From Ectopseudomonas khazarica (lineage in GTDB: Bacteria; Pseudomonadota; Gammaproteobacteria; Pseudomonadales; Pseudomonadaceae), in assembly GCF_004521985.1 (NCBI RefSeq), contig NZ_SBHZ01000002.1, positions 124,001 to 188,000 of the forward strand: a stretch of DNA of 64,000 bases, in the 5' to 3' direction. A model generated the notes under the pieces. The model ran no database searches. It worked only from the letters and a program-made list of their open reading frames with translations, and was not told the DNA's origin. Shown in pieces: positions 9,961 through 18,971 of the stretch. The translations under genes were made by a program, and so were the position numbers. Numbering within the stretch: position 1 is the stretch's first letter; each line of letters starts with the position of its first letter.

Positions 9961-10272
9961 TCAGGCCTGGATACCGGTGATTTTGATCTCAGTGAACCAC
10001 TGACGGTGGCCCTGACGCTTCATGTGGTGCTTACGACGGCGGAACTTGATGATGCGCACTTTGTCGTGACGGCCTTGCGAAACGACTTCGGCAACCACTT
10101 TGGCACCGTCTACGACCGGGGCGCCGATTTTAACGTCGTCGCCATTGCCGATCAGCAGAACGCGATCGAAAGTCACGGCGTCGCCAGTGGCGAGCTCGAG
10201 TTTCTCGATCTTGAGGAATTCGCCTTCGGTGACTTTGTATTGCTTGCCACCAGTAACAATTACTGCGTACAT
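9961..10272 (-). CDS. rplU: 50S ribosomal protein L21
   Basis: This 103-residue ribosomal protein, [18 protein letters not shown], is the standard L21 start; it ends with the basic [21 protein letters not shown] block that binds 23S rRNA. Upstream in-frame codons are leader, because MYAVIV is conserved and preceded by a purine-rich site. It is the first gene of the rplU-rpmA unit and diverges from ispB; the 240 bp between them must hold both promoters. Confidence 0.98.
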   Translation of the reverse strand: MYAVIVTGGKQYKVTEGEFLKIEKLELATGDAVTFDRVLLIGNGDDVKIGAPVVDGAKVVAEVVSQGRHDKVRIIKFRRRKHHMKRQGHRQWFTEIKITGIQA

Positions 10273-10512
10273 GGTAAATCTCCGTTGATCCTGCTCACCC
10301 AGCGCTTTAGAAAAGTCGTTGTTGGCTGGCATGGCTGCTCGGGGCCGGAAGTGACACCCTTGCAATTGCGTAAGGCAGGGAAATGCCCAGGGGGAAGTTC
10401 AGGGTGCGCGATTGTACGCAAGCGCCGAACGCTGCGCAAGGGCCGCAAGTGCTTGCCTTGACAGCCCCTACCCTGCCACCTAGCATGCCGCGCAGTTTAG
10501 AAGGAGCGCCCT

Positions 10513-11487
10513 TTGTCGATGCAACCCCAGGCTTTCTACCGCGTGGTGGCGGACGATTTCACCGCCGTCGACGGCATCATCCGCCAACAGGTGGTTTCTC
10601 GCGTGCCGCTGGTGGAAAAGATCGGCGACTATATCATCTCTGCCGGTGGCAAACGCCTGCGCCCGCTACTGGTCCTGCTCAGCGGTCGTGCGCTGGGTTA
10701 CCAGGCTGACGACCTGCGCCTGCTGGCTGCGACCATCGAGTTCCTGCACACCGCGACACTGCTGCATGACGACGTCGTCGACATGTCCGACATGCGTCGT
10801 GGCCGCAGCACCGCCAACGCCCAGTGGGGCAACGCGCCAAGCGTTCTGGTGGGCGACTTCCTTTATTCCCGCTCCTTCGAAATGATGGTCGAACTCGGCT
10901 CCATGCCGGTGATGAAGATCCTCTCCCACGCCACCCGCGTGATCGCCGAGGGTGAAGTGCTGCAGCTGTCCAAGGTCCGTGACGCCAGCACCACGGAAGA
11001 GACCTACATGGAGGTCATCCGCGGCAAGACCGCGATGCTCTTCGAGGCCTCCACCCATGCCGCAGCCGCCCTGGCCAATGCCGACGAGACGCAGCGCGAG
11101 GCCCTGCGCACCTTCGGTGATCACCTGGGCATCGCCTTCCAGCTGGTCGATGATCTGCTCGACTACAAGGGCGACGCCGCCAGCCTGGGCAAGAACGTTG
11201 GTGATGACCTGGCCGAGGGCAAGCCGACCCTGCCGCTGATCTACACCATGCGCGAAGGCACCGAAGAGCAGGCTGCCCTGGTACGCCGTGCGATCCAGAA
11301 GGGTGGCATCGAGGACCTGGAGAGCATCCGTGCCGCCGTGGAAGCTGCCGGCGCCCTGGACTACACCGCCAGGCTCGCGCGCGACTACGCCGAGCGCGCC
11401 ATCGCCTGCCTGGAAGTCCTGCCGCAGGGTGAATACCGCGACGCCCTGATCGAGCTGAGCCGCTTCGCCGTGGCGCGCACCCACTGA
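10513..11487 (+). CDS. ispB: Polyprenyl diphosphate synthase for ubiquinone side chain
   Basis: This ~322-residue trans-polyprenyl synthase extends farnesyl diphosphate with isopentenyl units to make the ubiquinone tail. The two aspartate-rich motifs are LLHDDVVDMSD (about residue 80) and FQLVDDLLDYKGD (about residue 210). Chain length cannot be read directly; pseudomonads usually carry UQ-9. AAGGAG at 10501-10506 lies six bases before a TTG at 10513 and twelve before an ATG at 10519, so either start is possible and the TTG has the better spacing. It diverges from rplU. Confidence 0.93.
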   Translation: MSMQPQAFYRVVADDFTAVDGIIRQQVVSRVPLVEKIGDYIISAGGKRLRPLLVLLSGRALGYQADDLRLLAATIEFLHTATLLHDDVVDMSDMRRGRSTANAQWGNAPSVLVGDFLYSRSFEMMVELGSMPVMKILSHATRVIAEGEVLQLSKVRDASTTEETYMEVIRGKTAMLFEASTHAAAALANADETQREALRTFGDHLGIAFQLVDDLLDYKGDAASLGKNVGDDLAEGKPTLPLIYTMREGTEEQAALVRRAIQKGGIEDLESIRAAVEAAGALDYTARLARDYAERAIACLEVLPQGEYRDALIELSRFAVARTH

Positions 11488-11509
11488 CCATATCGCACCC
11501 TAGTCGCTC

Positions 11510-11572
11510 GTAGCCCGGATGCAATCCGGGATTCTCTGCACCTGGCCATTCCCCGGATTGCATCCGGGCTAC
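11510..11572. repeat. Large intergenic inverted repeat (family C)
   Basis: GTAGCCCGGATGCAATCCGGG and its near-exact inverse CCCCGGATTGCATCCGGGCTAC are separated by ~20 bases. A second copy of the same sequence lies at 48446-48495, so this is a dispersed palindromic repeat rather than a local operator. Confidence 0.8.
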
Positions 11573-11590
11573 AGGATCCAGGCGCAAACA

Positions 11591-11620
11591 AAAACGCCCC
11601 GAACCAGTCGGGGCGTTTTC
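11591..11620. terminator. Rho-independent terminator
   Basis: AAAACGCCCCGA / TCGGGGCGTTTT stem with flanking A and T runs lies between convergent ispB and the SDR gene. It is symmetric, so it may serve both. Confidence 0.88.
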
Positions 11621-11636
11621 GTTATCGCGGCGCGAA

Positions 11637-12395
11637 TTACAGACGCAGGCCGCCATCCAGCTCCAGGATACGACCGGTGTAGTAGTCGTTCTCCAGGATA
11701 TAGGCCACCGAGTGGGCGATCTCGGCCGGTTTGCCCATGCGCTTGAGCGGGATGCCCGCCGTCATCTTCTCCAGGGCTTCCGGCTTCATGCTGCCGGTCA
11801 TCTCGGTTTCGATGAAGCCCGGCGCCACGCCGGCGACACGAATGCCGTAGCGCGCCAGCTCCTTGGCCCAGACCACGGTATCGGCAGCGACACCGGCCTT
11901 GGCGGCGGAGTAGTTGGCCTGGCCCATGTTGCCGGCACGGGAGATCGAGGAGATGTTGACGATCGCACCCTCGTTCTTCAGCTCGATCATCTTCGCCGCC
12001 ACTTCGCGGGTGCAGAGGAACACGCCGGTCAGGTTGACGTCGATCACCGCCTGCCACTGCGCCAGGCTCATCTTGGTCATTTCGCCATCCTTCACACGGA
12101 TGGTCAGACCATCGCGCAGGATGCCGGCATTGTTGACCAGGCCATTGATGGCGCCGAAGTCGTCGGCGACCTGGGCGACCATGTGGGTGACCTGCTCTTC
12201 ATCGGCGACGTTGCACAGGTAGGCACGCGCATCGCCACCGGCCGCCTTGCAGGCCGCCACGGCTTCGTCGAGCTTTTCCTGGTTCAGATCGACCAGCGCC
12301 AGCTTGGCACCCCTGGCCGCCAGGTACTCACCCATGGCGCGGCCCAGTCCCTGGCAACCGCCAGTGATGATGATGACTTTGTCTTTCAGTTGCAT
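11637..12395 (-). CDS. SDR family oxidoreductase, 3-oxoacyl-ACP reductase (FabG)-like
   Basis: This 252-residue classical short-chain dehydrogenase has the NAD(P)-binding TGGCQGLGRAMGEYL near residue 10, NNAG near residue 90, the catalytic Ser in ISSISRAGNMG, and YSAAK with the catalytic Tyr and Lys. The C-terminal EIAHSVAYILENDYYTGRILELDGG is typical of FabG-type enzymes. It is not inside a fab operon, so it is probably an alternative FabG-like reductase, for example for hydroxyacyl or polyhydroxyalkanoate metabolism; that last step is speculation. It is a single-gene unit, convergent with ispB. Confidence 0.85.
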   Translation of the reverse strand: MQLKDKVIIITGGCQGLGRAMGEYLAARGAKLALVDLNQEKLDEAVAACKAAGGDARAYLCNVADEEQVTHMVAQVADDFGAINGLVNNAGILRDGLTIRVKDGEMTKMSLAQWQAVIDVNLTGVFLCTREVAAKMIELKNEGAIVNISSISRAGNMGQANYSAAKAGVAADTVVWAKELARYGIRVAGVAPGFIETEMTGSMKPEALEKMTAGIPLKRMGKPAEIAHSVAYILENDYYTGRILELDGGLRL

Positions 12396-12503
12396 CGCTT
12401 TATCCCCTCAAGGTGCAGCATTTACCGACCCCGCTGATGCCCTTGAAGCGCTATGCTAGGGCGTCTGTCCGTTGATGACGGATTCTTTGCGAGGAGTCAT
12501 AAG

Positions 12504-13232
12504 GTGAGCGTGAAAGCCGGCAAGCATGCACGAGAATTGCTGCTCAAGGAATACCGTGGCGTGCTCAGCACCCACTCCAAGGCCATGCCGGGCTTCCCTT
12601 TCGGATCGGTAGTGCCCTACTGCCTGGACGCCGAGGGCCGGCCACTGATCCTGATCAGCCGCATCGCCCAGCACACCCATAACCTCGGGCAGGACGCCAA
12701 GTGCTCGCTATTGGTCGGCGAGCGCGGCGCAGAGGATGTGCAGGCGGTCGGTCGCCTTACTTTGCTCGCCGAAGCACGACAGTTGCATGACGAAGACGAA
12801 ATAGAGGCAGCCGCCCAGCGTTATTACCGCTTTTTCCCCCAGTCGCGCGACTACCATCGGGCGCACGACTTCGATTTCTGGCGGCTGGAGCCGGTGCGCT
12901 GGCGCTTCATCGGCGGTTTCGGCGCCATTCACTGGCTCGACCAGGTCGCGCTGGCCAACCCCTTCACGACGGACGGCAGCGAAGCGAGCATGGTCGAGCA
13001 CATGAACGAGGACCATGCCACGGCCATTGCCCGCTACGTCGAACTGGCCGAGCTGCCGCAGCATGAACCGGCGCAGATGGCCGGTGTCGACAGCGAAGGC
13101 TTCCACCTGCGCATCGGCCAGAGCCTGCACTGGCTGCCCTTCCCGACATCCTGCAACAACCCCGGACAGGTGCGCGCAGCCCTGGTGGCGCTGGCCCGCG
13201 CCGACAAATGGCCCGAGCCTGGCGTCGCTTAA
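12504..13232 (+). CDS. HugZ-like heme utilisation/pyridoxamine 5'-phosphate oxidase-fold protein
   Basis: This 242-residue protein has an N-terminal split-barrel flavin/heme-binding domain (VLSTHSKAMPGFPFGSVVPY to about residue 145). A C-terminal DUF2470-type domain follows, marked by MVEHMNEDHATAIARY. This two-domain layout is that of HugZ/HutZ-like proteins linked to heme iron use. I chose GTG at 12504 because GAGGAG lies seven bases upstream; an in-frame ATG at 12453 has no ribosome site. No heme uptake genes adjoin it, so the physiological role stays open. Confidence 0.75.
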   Translation: MSVKAGKHARELLLKEYRGVLSTHSKAMPGFPFGSVVPYCLDAEGRPLILISRIAQHTHNLGQDAKCSLLVGERGAEDVQAVGRLTLLAEARQLHDEDEIEAAAQRYYRFFPQSRDYHRAHDFDFWRLEPVRWRFIGGFGAIHWLDQVALANPFTTDGSEASMVEHMNEDHATAIARYVELAELPQHEPAQMAGVDSEGFHLRIGQSLHWLPFPTSCNNPGQVRAALVALARADKWPEPGVA

Positions 13233-13303
13233 GCTTGAATTCAGGCCAAAGCCCCATACTTACTCCCTACTGGAAGTTCGCTTCCGCCAAGGATTCTTCG
13301 ATC

Positions 13304-13753
13304 ATGCGTGCGTTTCTGTTTCTGTTCCTGCTGTTCCCGATCATCGAGCTGGCCGTCCTGATCAAGGTCGGCGGTGCCATCGGCGTGCTGCCGACGGTCC
13401 TGCTGGTGATCGGGACCGCCATTCTTGGCAGCGTCCTGCTGCGCGTGGCCGGTGTCGCCACGGCCTGGCGCGCCCGTGAGAAACTGGCGCGCGGCGAGAT
13501 GCCCGAGCAGGAAATGCTCGAAGGCCTGCTGATCGCGGTCGGCGGTGGCCTGCTGCTGCTGCCGGGCTTCATCAGCGATATCTTCGGCGTGCTCTGCCTG
13601 CTTCCCTTCACCCGCCGCCTGCTGGTCGGCAAGATCCGTCGCCGCGCCGAGGAGCAGGCCCTGCGCCAACGCGCGTTCTTCGACGATGCCGCCGCCCGCG
13701 CCGGCAAGACGCACCCCAATGTGCTCGAAGGCGAATACGAACGCCGCGACTGA
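13304..13753 (+). CDS. fxsA: FxsA family membrane protein
   Basis: This 149-residue inner-membrane protein has hydrophobic segments near residues 1-20 (MRAFLFLFLLFPIIELAVLI), 25-45 and 75-95 (AVGGGLLLLPGFISDIFGVL), then a basic cytosolic tail. The PGFISDxxG block is diagnostic of FxsA, named for suppression of phage T7 exclusion by the F plasmid when overproduced. In E. coli fxsA also lies next to groESL, as here, 324 bp upstream of groES, which supports the call. Its normal cellular role is unknown. Confidence 0.85.
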   Translation: MRAFLFLFLLFPIIELAVLIKVGGAIGVLPTVLLVIGTAILGSVLLRVAGVATAWRAREKLARGEMPEQEMLEGLLIAVGGGLLLLPGFISDIFGVLCLLPFTRRLLVGKIRRRAEEQALRQRAFFDDAAARAGKTHPNVLEGEYERRD

Positions 13754-14077
13754 TTCACGCCACAGGCACTCGCCTGCGGCGATCCCCCGGCAGACCTGCT
13801 GTCGAGCGCAGCAGGCTGCCGCGACAAGCGCATCGGCCGCCAATCCTCGGCCTTACCCCGAGAACGCCGACTGCGCACGCAAAAAAAATCACCAGCGCCC
13901 CTTGAAATGCCTCCGCCCGCCCACATGTAGCAGTCACCGCAAGGTGCCTGCCCTACGAGGCAGTCCGACTTTCGCGGTGCGCACAGCGCGCCGCACCCGG
14001 CCCCGCCGGATTTTACAAACCCGCCGACCAGACAAGAGTCGGCAAGTTGGCCATTCAATTGTTAGGAGAGATCGACA
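13754..14077. other. 324-bp gene-free region with heat-shock promoter of groESL
   Basis: No coding sequence is supported. The region contains a short palindrome-poor GC-rich part, an A8 tract at 13881-13888, the sigma32-type promoter described separately, and GTTAGGAGAG just before groES. No CIRCE element (the HrcA operator) is visible, as expected for a sigma32-controlled pseudomonad groESL. Confidence 0.5.
13901..13929 (+). promoter_or_regulatory. Candidate sigma32 (heat-shock) promoter of groESL
   Basis: CTTGAAA at 13901-13907 matches the sigma32 -35 element exactly. CCCACATGT begins at 13920 after a 12-bp spacer and resembles the CCCCATnT -10 element. The predicted transcript start would be about 140 bases before groES. 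Confidence 0.7.
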
Positions 14078-14371
14078 ATGAAGCTTCGTCCTCTGCATGA
14101 CCGCGTCGTGATCCGTCGCAGCGAAGAAGAGACCAAAACCGCAGGCGGCATCGTGCTGCCGGGCTCGGCCGCCGAGAAGCCGAACCAGGGTGAAGTCGTT
14201 GCCGTCGGTACCGGCAAGGTTCTGGATAACGGCGAAGTCCGTCCGCTGGCCGTCAAGGTCGGTGACAAGGTGGTATTCGGCCCTTACTCCGGCAGCAACA
14301 CCGTCAAAGTCGACGGCGAAGACCTGCTGGTGATGGGCGAGAGCGAAATCCTCGCTGTCGTCGAAGCCTGA
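14078..14371 (+). CDS. groES: Co-chaperonin GroES
   Basis: This 97-residue Hsp10 begins [20 protein letters not shown] and forms the heptameric lid of the GroEL folding chamber in the cytosol. The mobile loop ([17 protein letters not shown], residues about 16-33) that docks onto GroEL is intact. The roof and C-terminal strand ([18 protein letters not shown]) are normal. Length is typical. It is followed by groEL after 48 bp in one operon and is preceded by a good GGAGAG site and a sigma32-type promoter. Confidence 0.99.
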   Translation: MKLRPLHDRVVIRRSEEETKTAGGIVLPGSAAEKPNQGEVVAVGTGKVLDNGEVRPLAVKVGDKVVFGPYSGSNTVKVDGEDLLVMGESEILAVVEA

Positions 14372-14407
14372 TTCCGACGAATCTCCGTTTAACCTTCAAG
14401 AATTTGA

Positions 14408-16066
<1,659 letters not shown>

Positions 16067-16093
16067 GCCAGCCGGCCCTCAGCTGTACCAGGA

Positions 16094-16120
16094 ACCCCGC
16101 GCCAGTCGCGGGGTTTTTTA
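16094..16120 (+). terminator. Rho-independent terminator of groESL
   Basis: CCCCGCG / CGCGGGG stem with CCAGT loop is followed by a T6 tract. Confidence 0.92.
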
Positions 16121-16286
16121 TTGCCCGAAAAAAGCTCCCCCGTCGTTCTAAGACGAAAATGCGACATAGGGTCATTTATCGTGGACCTGGGAACGCTGTT
16201 TGCTTATGTTTCGTTACAACCCTGAACGACGTAGTAACCGTTCACGAGGCGGACGCTGCGCAAACCTCCAACAGAAGAAGAACAAC

Positions 16287-16991
16287 ATGCCTCTATGCAG
16301 CACGACTGACCCTTCCCAGCAGGCCTTCCAACACTGGTGGCAGAAAAACGGTGACTGGGTAGAAGAACCCAACGTTCGGCGCGGTGGAGAGAGTGGCGTA
16401 CAGCGCCTGCTGGATCAGAGCGGCGTGCTCTACGCCAAGAAGCAGGTGGGCCACATCTACCGCAGCCTGCTGTACCCGCAGGGACGCCCTACCGTACTGC
16501 GCGAGCGCAGAGCCCTGCAGGCACTACCCGCTCTGGGAGTGCTGGTGCCGAAGATGATCTACTGCGGCATCAACTACGACGCCCAGCAAGGCTGGTGCGG
16601 CCTGCTGGTGACCGAAGAGCTGGAAGGCTTCGAGAACATCGAAGTGTGGTACGAGAATGGCGGCCGCGAAGCCTGCGGCGAGGCCGTGCATGCCCAGCTG
16701 CTGCAACTTGTTGGTGCAACCCTGGCGCGCATGCACCTGGGGCGCTGGCAGCACGGTTGCCTGTATGCCAAGCACATCTTCGTCCGTATCGACGGCGAAA
16801 CGCCGCACGTCGCCCTGCTGGACCTGGAAAAGAGCCGTCGCCGCCTGACCCGGGTCCAGGCCGCCCAGCACGACCTGCCGCAACTGCGCCGCCACAGCCC
16901 CTGGTCCGATGCGGACTGGCAGCTGGTGCTGAGCGGCTACCGTGAAATTTTCGCCGAGGGCGCACGAGGTCTCGGCACACCTCTTGCGTAA
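16287..16991 (+). CDS. inaA: InaA-like lipopolysaccharide kinase family protein
   Basis: This 234-residue protein has the WaaP/Kdo-kinase-like fold seen in InaA, a protein induced at low internal pH in enterobacteria. It shows a nucleotide-binding start (SGVLYAKKQVGHIYRSL), RERRALQALPALGVLVPKM, a catalytic-loop-like HGCLYAKHIFV where the usual Asp is Cys, and LLDLEKSRRRLTR. I chose ATG 16287 after AGAAGAAGAAC; upstream in-frame codons look like leader. The role is unclear; the altered catalytic loop leaves kinase activity open. It follows groEL behind a terminator and is probably independent. Confidence 0.75.
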   Translation: MPLCSTTDPSQQAFQHWWQKNGDWVEEPNVRRGGESGVQRLLDQSGVLYAKKQVGHIYRSLLYPQGRPTVLRERRALQALPALGVLVPKMIYCGINYDAQQGWCGLLVTEELEGFENIEVWYENGGREACGEAVHAQLLQLVGATLARMHLGRWQHGCLYAKHIFVRIDGETPHVALLDLEKSRRRLTRVQAAQHDLPQLRRHSPWSDADWQLVLSGYREIFAEGARGLGTPLA

Positions 16992-17349
16992 CCATCCGGC
17001 TGCCGGCCCGTGCCGGCAGCCTCGCTTTGGCTGCAACCCGCTTCACCCGCAACTCCCCCCACCAGGACGTGGCTCTACCTCGCACCTTTGCGCCAGGTAG
17101 CGACAGGCATCGCCAAGACGCCAACTGCCAGGGCCGGCTGTTACAGGCGCCCAGTACGGGCACCAAAGGTTACGCCCAAGCGTTACCCAGCACAGGATTG
17201 AACCATCCGCGGCGAAGCATGTCTCAGCTCAGCCCCTGGAGGGTGCCAGCCATACGCAGTGACCGCTCGTCGCGCAGATCAGCGACGAGGCGGTGGGTGA
17301 TCTAGGTTTAGCGAACAGCGTTTGGCAGCGCTATCAAGGGGTTAGCAAA
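16992..17349. other. 358-bp gene-free stretch with two hairpins
   Basis: GCTGCCGGC / GCCGGCAGC at 16999-17020 directly follows inaA and may act as its terminator without a T tract. ACCGCTCGTCGC at 17262-17273 and GCGACGAGGCGGT at 17282-17294 form a 12-bp stem with one bulge, 55 bases before the next gene. No coding sequence between them is supported. Confidence 0.45.
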
Positions 17350-17586
17350 ATGAAATTAGAAGTAGCTCGAGGTTTGTTCCTTGGCCTCGCCCTCAGCGTA
17401 ACGGCGCTCGCTGCCGCTGCCTGGCAGGAACCCGGTCCGCGCGTACTGGACGCGCACGACTGCACGGCCCAGGCCCCCTGCCCCACAGCCCCATTGCGCA
17501 AGCACGTGCAACCTGCCGTGAACCCGGATGCCAACCTGCTGGTATTGATGTTCGGCCTGAGCGGCGCGATGAAAGGCGAACAATAG
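17350..17586 (+). CDS. Small exported hypothetical protein
   Basis: This 78-residue protein has a clear signal peptide (MKLEVARGLFLGLALSVTALAAAAW). Its short mature part contains two cysteines (DCTAQAPC) and a hydrophobic C-terminal stretch (ANLLVLMFGLSGAMKGEQ). AAGGGG precedes the ATG by nine bases. No family is recognised. The two cysteines could form a disulfide in the periplasm. It stands alone upstream of the DUF4878 lipoprotein gene, with 126 bp between them. The strong hairpin about 55 bases upstream could affect its expression. Confidence 0.6.
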   Translation: MKLEVARGLFLGLALSVTALAAAAWQEPGPRVLDAHDCTAQAPCPTAPLRKHVQPAVNPDANLLVLMFGLSGAMKGEQ

Positions 17587-17712
17587 CCCCATCACCCCGT
17601 CACCGGGAGACCCGCGCAGCCGCTTGTGCAAATGTTCGCTGCATCACTGATCCAGCCTGAGCCTGGGGCTATCATCGCCGCCCCAACGGAAGCGACTCAC
17701 AAGGAAGTCACC

Positions 17713-18114
17713 ATGCTCAAGCGCTGGATCTACGCACTCGCCGCTACATTGCTGCTCACTGGCTGCGGCGGCCCGAACAACACCCCCGAAGGCATTGCCG
17801 AAGCCTTCCTGCAGGCGGCCTACGGCAACGACGTCGACGCACTGTTCGAGTACATCGACGTTCCCGAAGGCACCGGCGACGAAGAAGTCGCGCTGGTTCG
17901 CGGCAAGCTCAGCGCCCAGCTAGCCCGCACCGAGAAGTACACCGAAAGCCAGGGTGGCCTGGATCGCATCGAGGTGCAGGCGCCAACCCTGTCGAACGAC
18001 GACAGCCAGGCCCGCATCGAGGCCATCGTTCACTTCAACAACAGCGATGCCAAGCCCAAGACCGAGCGACTGCGCCTGAACAAGGTCGACGGCGACTGGA
18101 AGATCAAGATCTGA
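17713..18114 (+). CDS. DUF4878-like lipoprotein
   Basis: This 133-residue lipoprotein has signal MLKRWIYALAATLLLTGC with the lipobox Cys at 18. The mature part starts with TPEGIAEAFLQAAYGNDVDALFEYID, the SnoaL/NTF2-like helix pair of DUF4878. A beta-rich half follows, ending LNKVDGDWKIKI. Proteins of this type are periplasmic and lack catalytic residues; function is unknown. Its TGA overlaps the proposed CTG start of the next gene, so the two are probably coupled. Confidence 0.75.
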   Translation: MLKRWIYALAATLLLTGCGGPNNTPEGIAEAFLQAAYGNDVDALFEYIDVPEGTGDEEVALVRGKLSAQLARTEKYTESQGGLDRIEVQAPTLSNDDSQARIEAIVHFNNSDAKPKTERLRLNKVDGDWKIKI

Positions 18115-18731
18115 GCCGCCTGCGTCTCGGGCTGTGCCTGAGCCTGCTGCTGGCCGGCGCCACCGTGGCGCTGGCCAGCCTCCAGCCACAACCCTCCGTC
18201 AGCGCCCCAGTACGCAGCCTGCCGCCCGTGCAGAACGGCGACTGGGTGTTTCGCCTCGGCCCTTCGCGCGAAAGCCGCCTGATCCAGCAGGTCGGCGGTG
18301 GCGACTACTCGCACATCGGCATGATCGTGAGCACCTCGCCCCAAGCGCTGGTGGCACACGCCACCACCGATGACGATCCCGAACGCCCCGACCAGGTCCT
18401 GCTCAGCCCGCTGACCGAGTTCGTCGACCCACGCCACGCGCGCGCCTTCGCCATCGCCCGGCCGGACTTTCTCGATGCCGAGCAACGCCTGCAGGTCAGC
18501 GCCGCCGTGCGTGACGAGGTCGGCCAGCCGTTCCTCCTGGAGCCACGCAACCTGGCGCATCGCTATTGCACCACCCTGCTCGCCGATGCGATCCGCATGC
18601 AGCACCCCAGGTTCGCTCCGCAGTGGCAACGGCTGGACCTGCCGGTGTTTCACGGCGAATATCTGTTCCCTCGCGCATTCGCCGAATATCCCGGCATTAC
18701 CTGGCTATATCGCTACTCGATCGTCGAGTAA
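18111..18731 (+). CDS. YiiX/NlpC-P60-type exported cysteine peptidase-like protein
   Basis: This ~206-residue protein of the permuted NlpC/P60 (YiiX/YebB) fold has NGDWVFRLGPSRESRLIQQV, then YSHIGMIV with the candidate catalytic His, and HRYCTTLLADAI with the candidate catalytic Cys. The first GTG in frame (18165) would cut off a good signal peptide. Translating from CTG at 18111 gives LSRLRLGLCLSLLLAGATVA, preceded by GGAAG eight bases upstream and overlapping the previous TGA. I therefore propose a CTG start; 18165 is the conservative alternative. The substrate (peptidoglycan peptide or lipid) is unknown. Confidence 0.7.
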   Translation: MSRLRLGLCLSLLLAGATVALASLQPQPSVSAPVRSLPPVQNGDWVFRLGPSRESRLIQQVGGGDYSHIGMIVSTSPQALVAHATTDDDPERPDQVLLSPLTEFVDPRHARAFAIARPDFLDAEQRLQVSAAVRDEVGQPFLLEPRNLAHRYCTTLLADAIRMQHPRFAPQWQRLDLPVFHGEYLFPRAFAEYPGITWLYRYSIVE

Positions 18732-18860
18732 TGGCACTTCGGACGGCGCCATTCAGCTTCACTTAAGTCAGCCTCCCTATCGTCTGGGCGAAGCGTGACC
18801 GCAGGTCACGTCCTTGCTCGCAACGAGCGATCCAGTCACGCCAGACCAGGAGAGGTCCGC

Positions 18861-18971
18861 ATGCTCCGCACCACCCCCGCCAAACGGACGCCACGCCCAG
18901 TGGCCCGCGCCATCGATGACACGGGCATGGCCAGCCCTATCCGCGACACGGGCAAGGAGGACGCCCGATGA
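18861..18971 (+). CDS. 36-codon ORF translationally coupled to SulP gene
   Basis: ATG at 18861 follows a strong AGGAGAGG and opens a 36-residue basic reading frame (MLRTTPAKRTPRPVARAIDD...). Its TGA overlaps the ATG of the SulP transporter in the ATGA arrangement. No domain or membrane segment is seen; composition is rich in Arg, Pro and Thr. It could be a leader peptide that sets translation of the transporter, or a real small protein. Coding is inferred from the ribosome site and stop/start overlap only. Confidence 0.45.
   Translation: MLRTTPAKRTPRPVARAIDDTGMASPIRDTGKEDAR

Noticed and set aside
13754..14077. A CIRCE/HrcA operator before groES
   Set aside because: No TTAGCACTC-N9-GAGTGCTAA-like repeat is present; a sigma32-type promoter explains control better.
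17626..17712. A longer start for the DUF4878 lipoprotein
   Set aside because: It would bury the lipoprotein signal peptide inside the chain; the start at 17713 gives a normal signal and lipobox.
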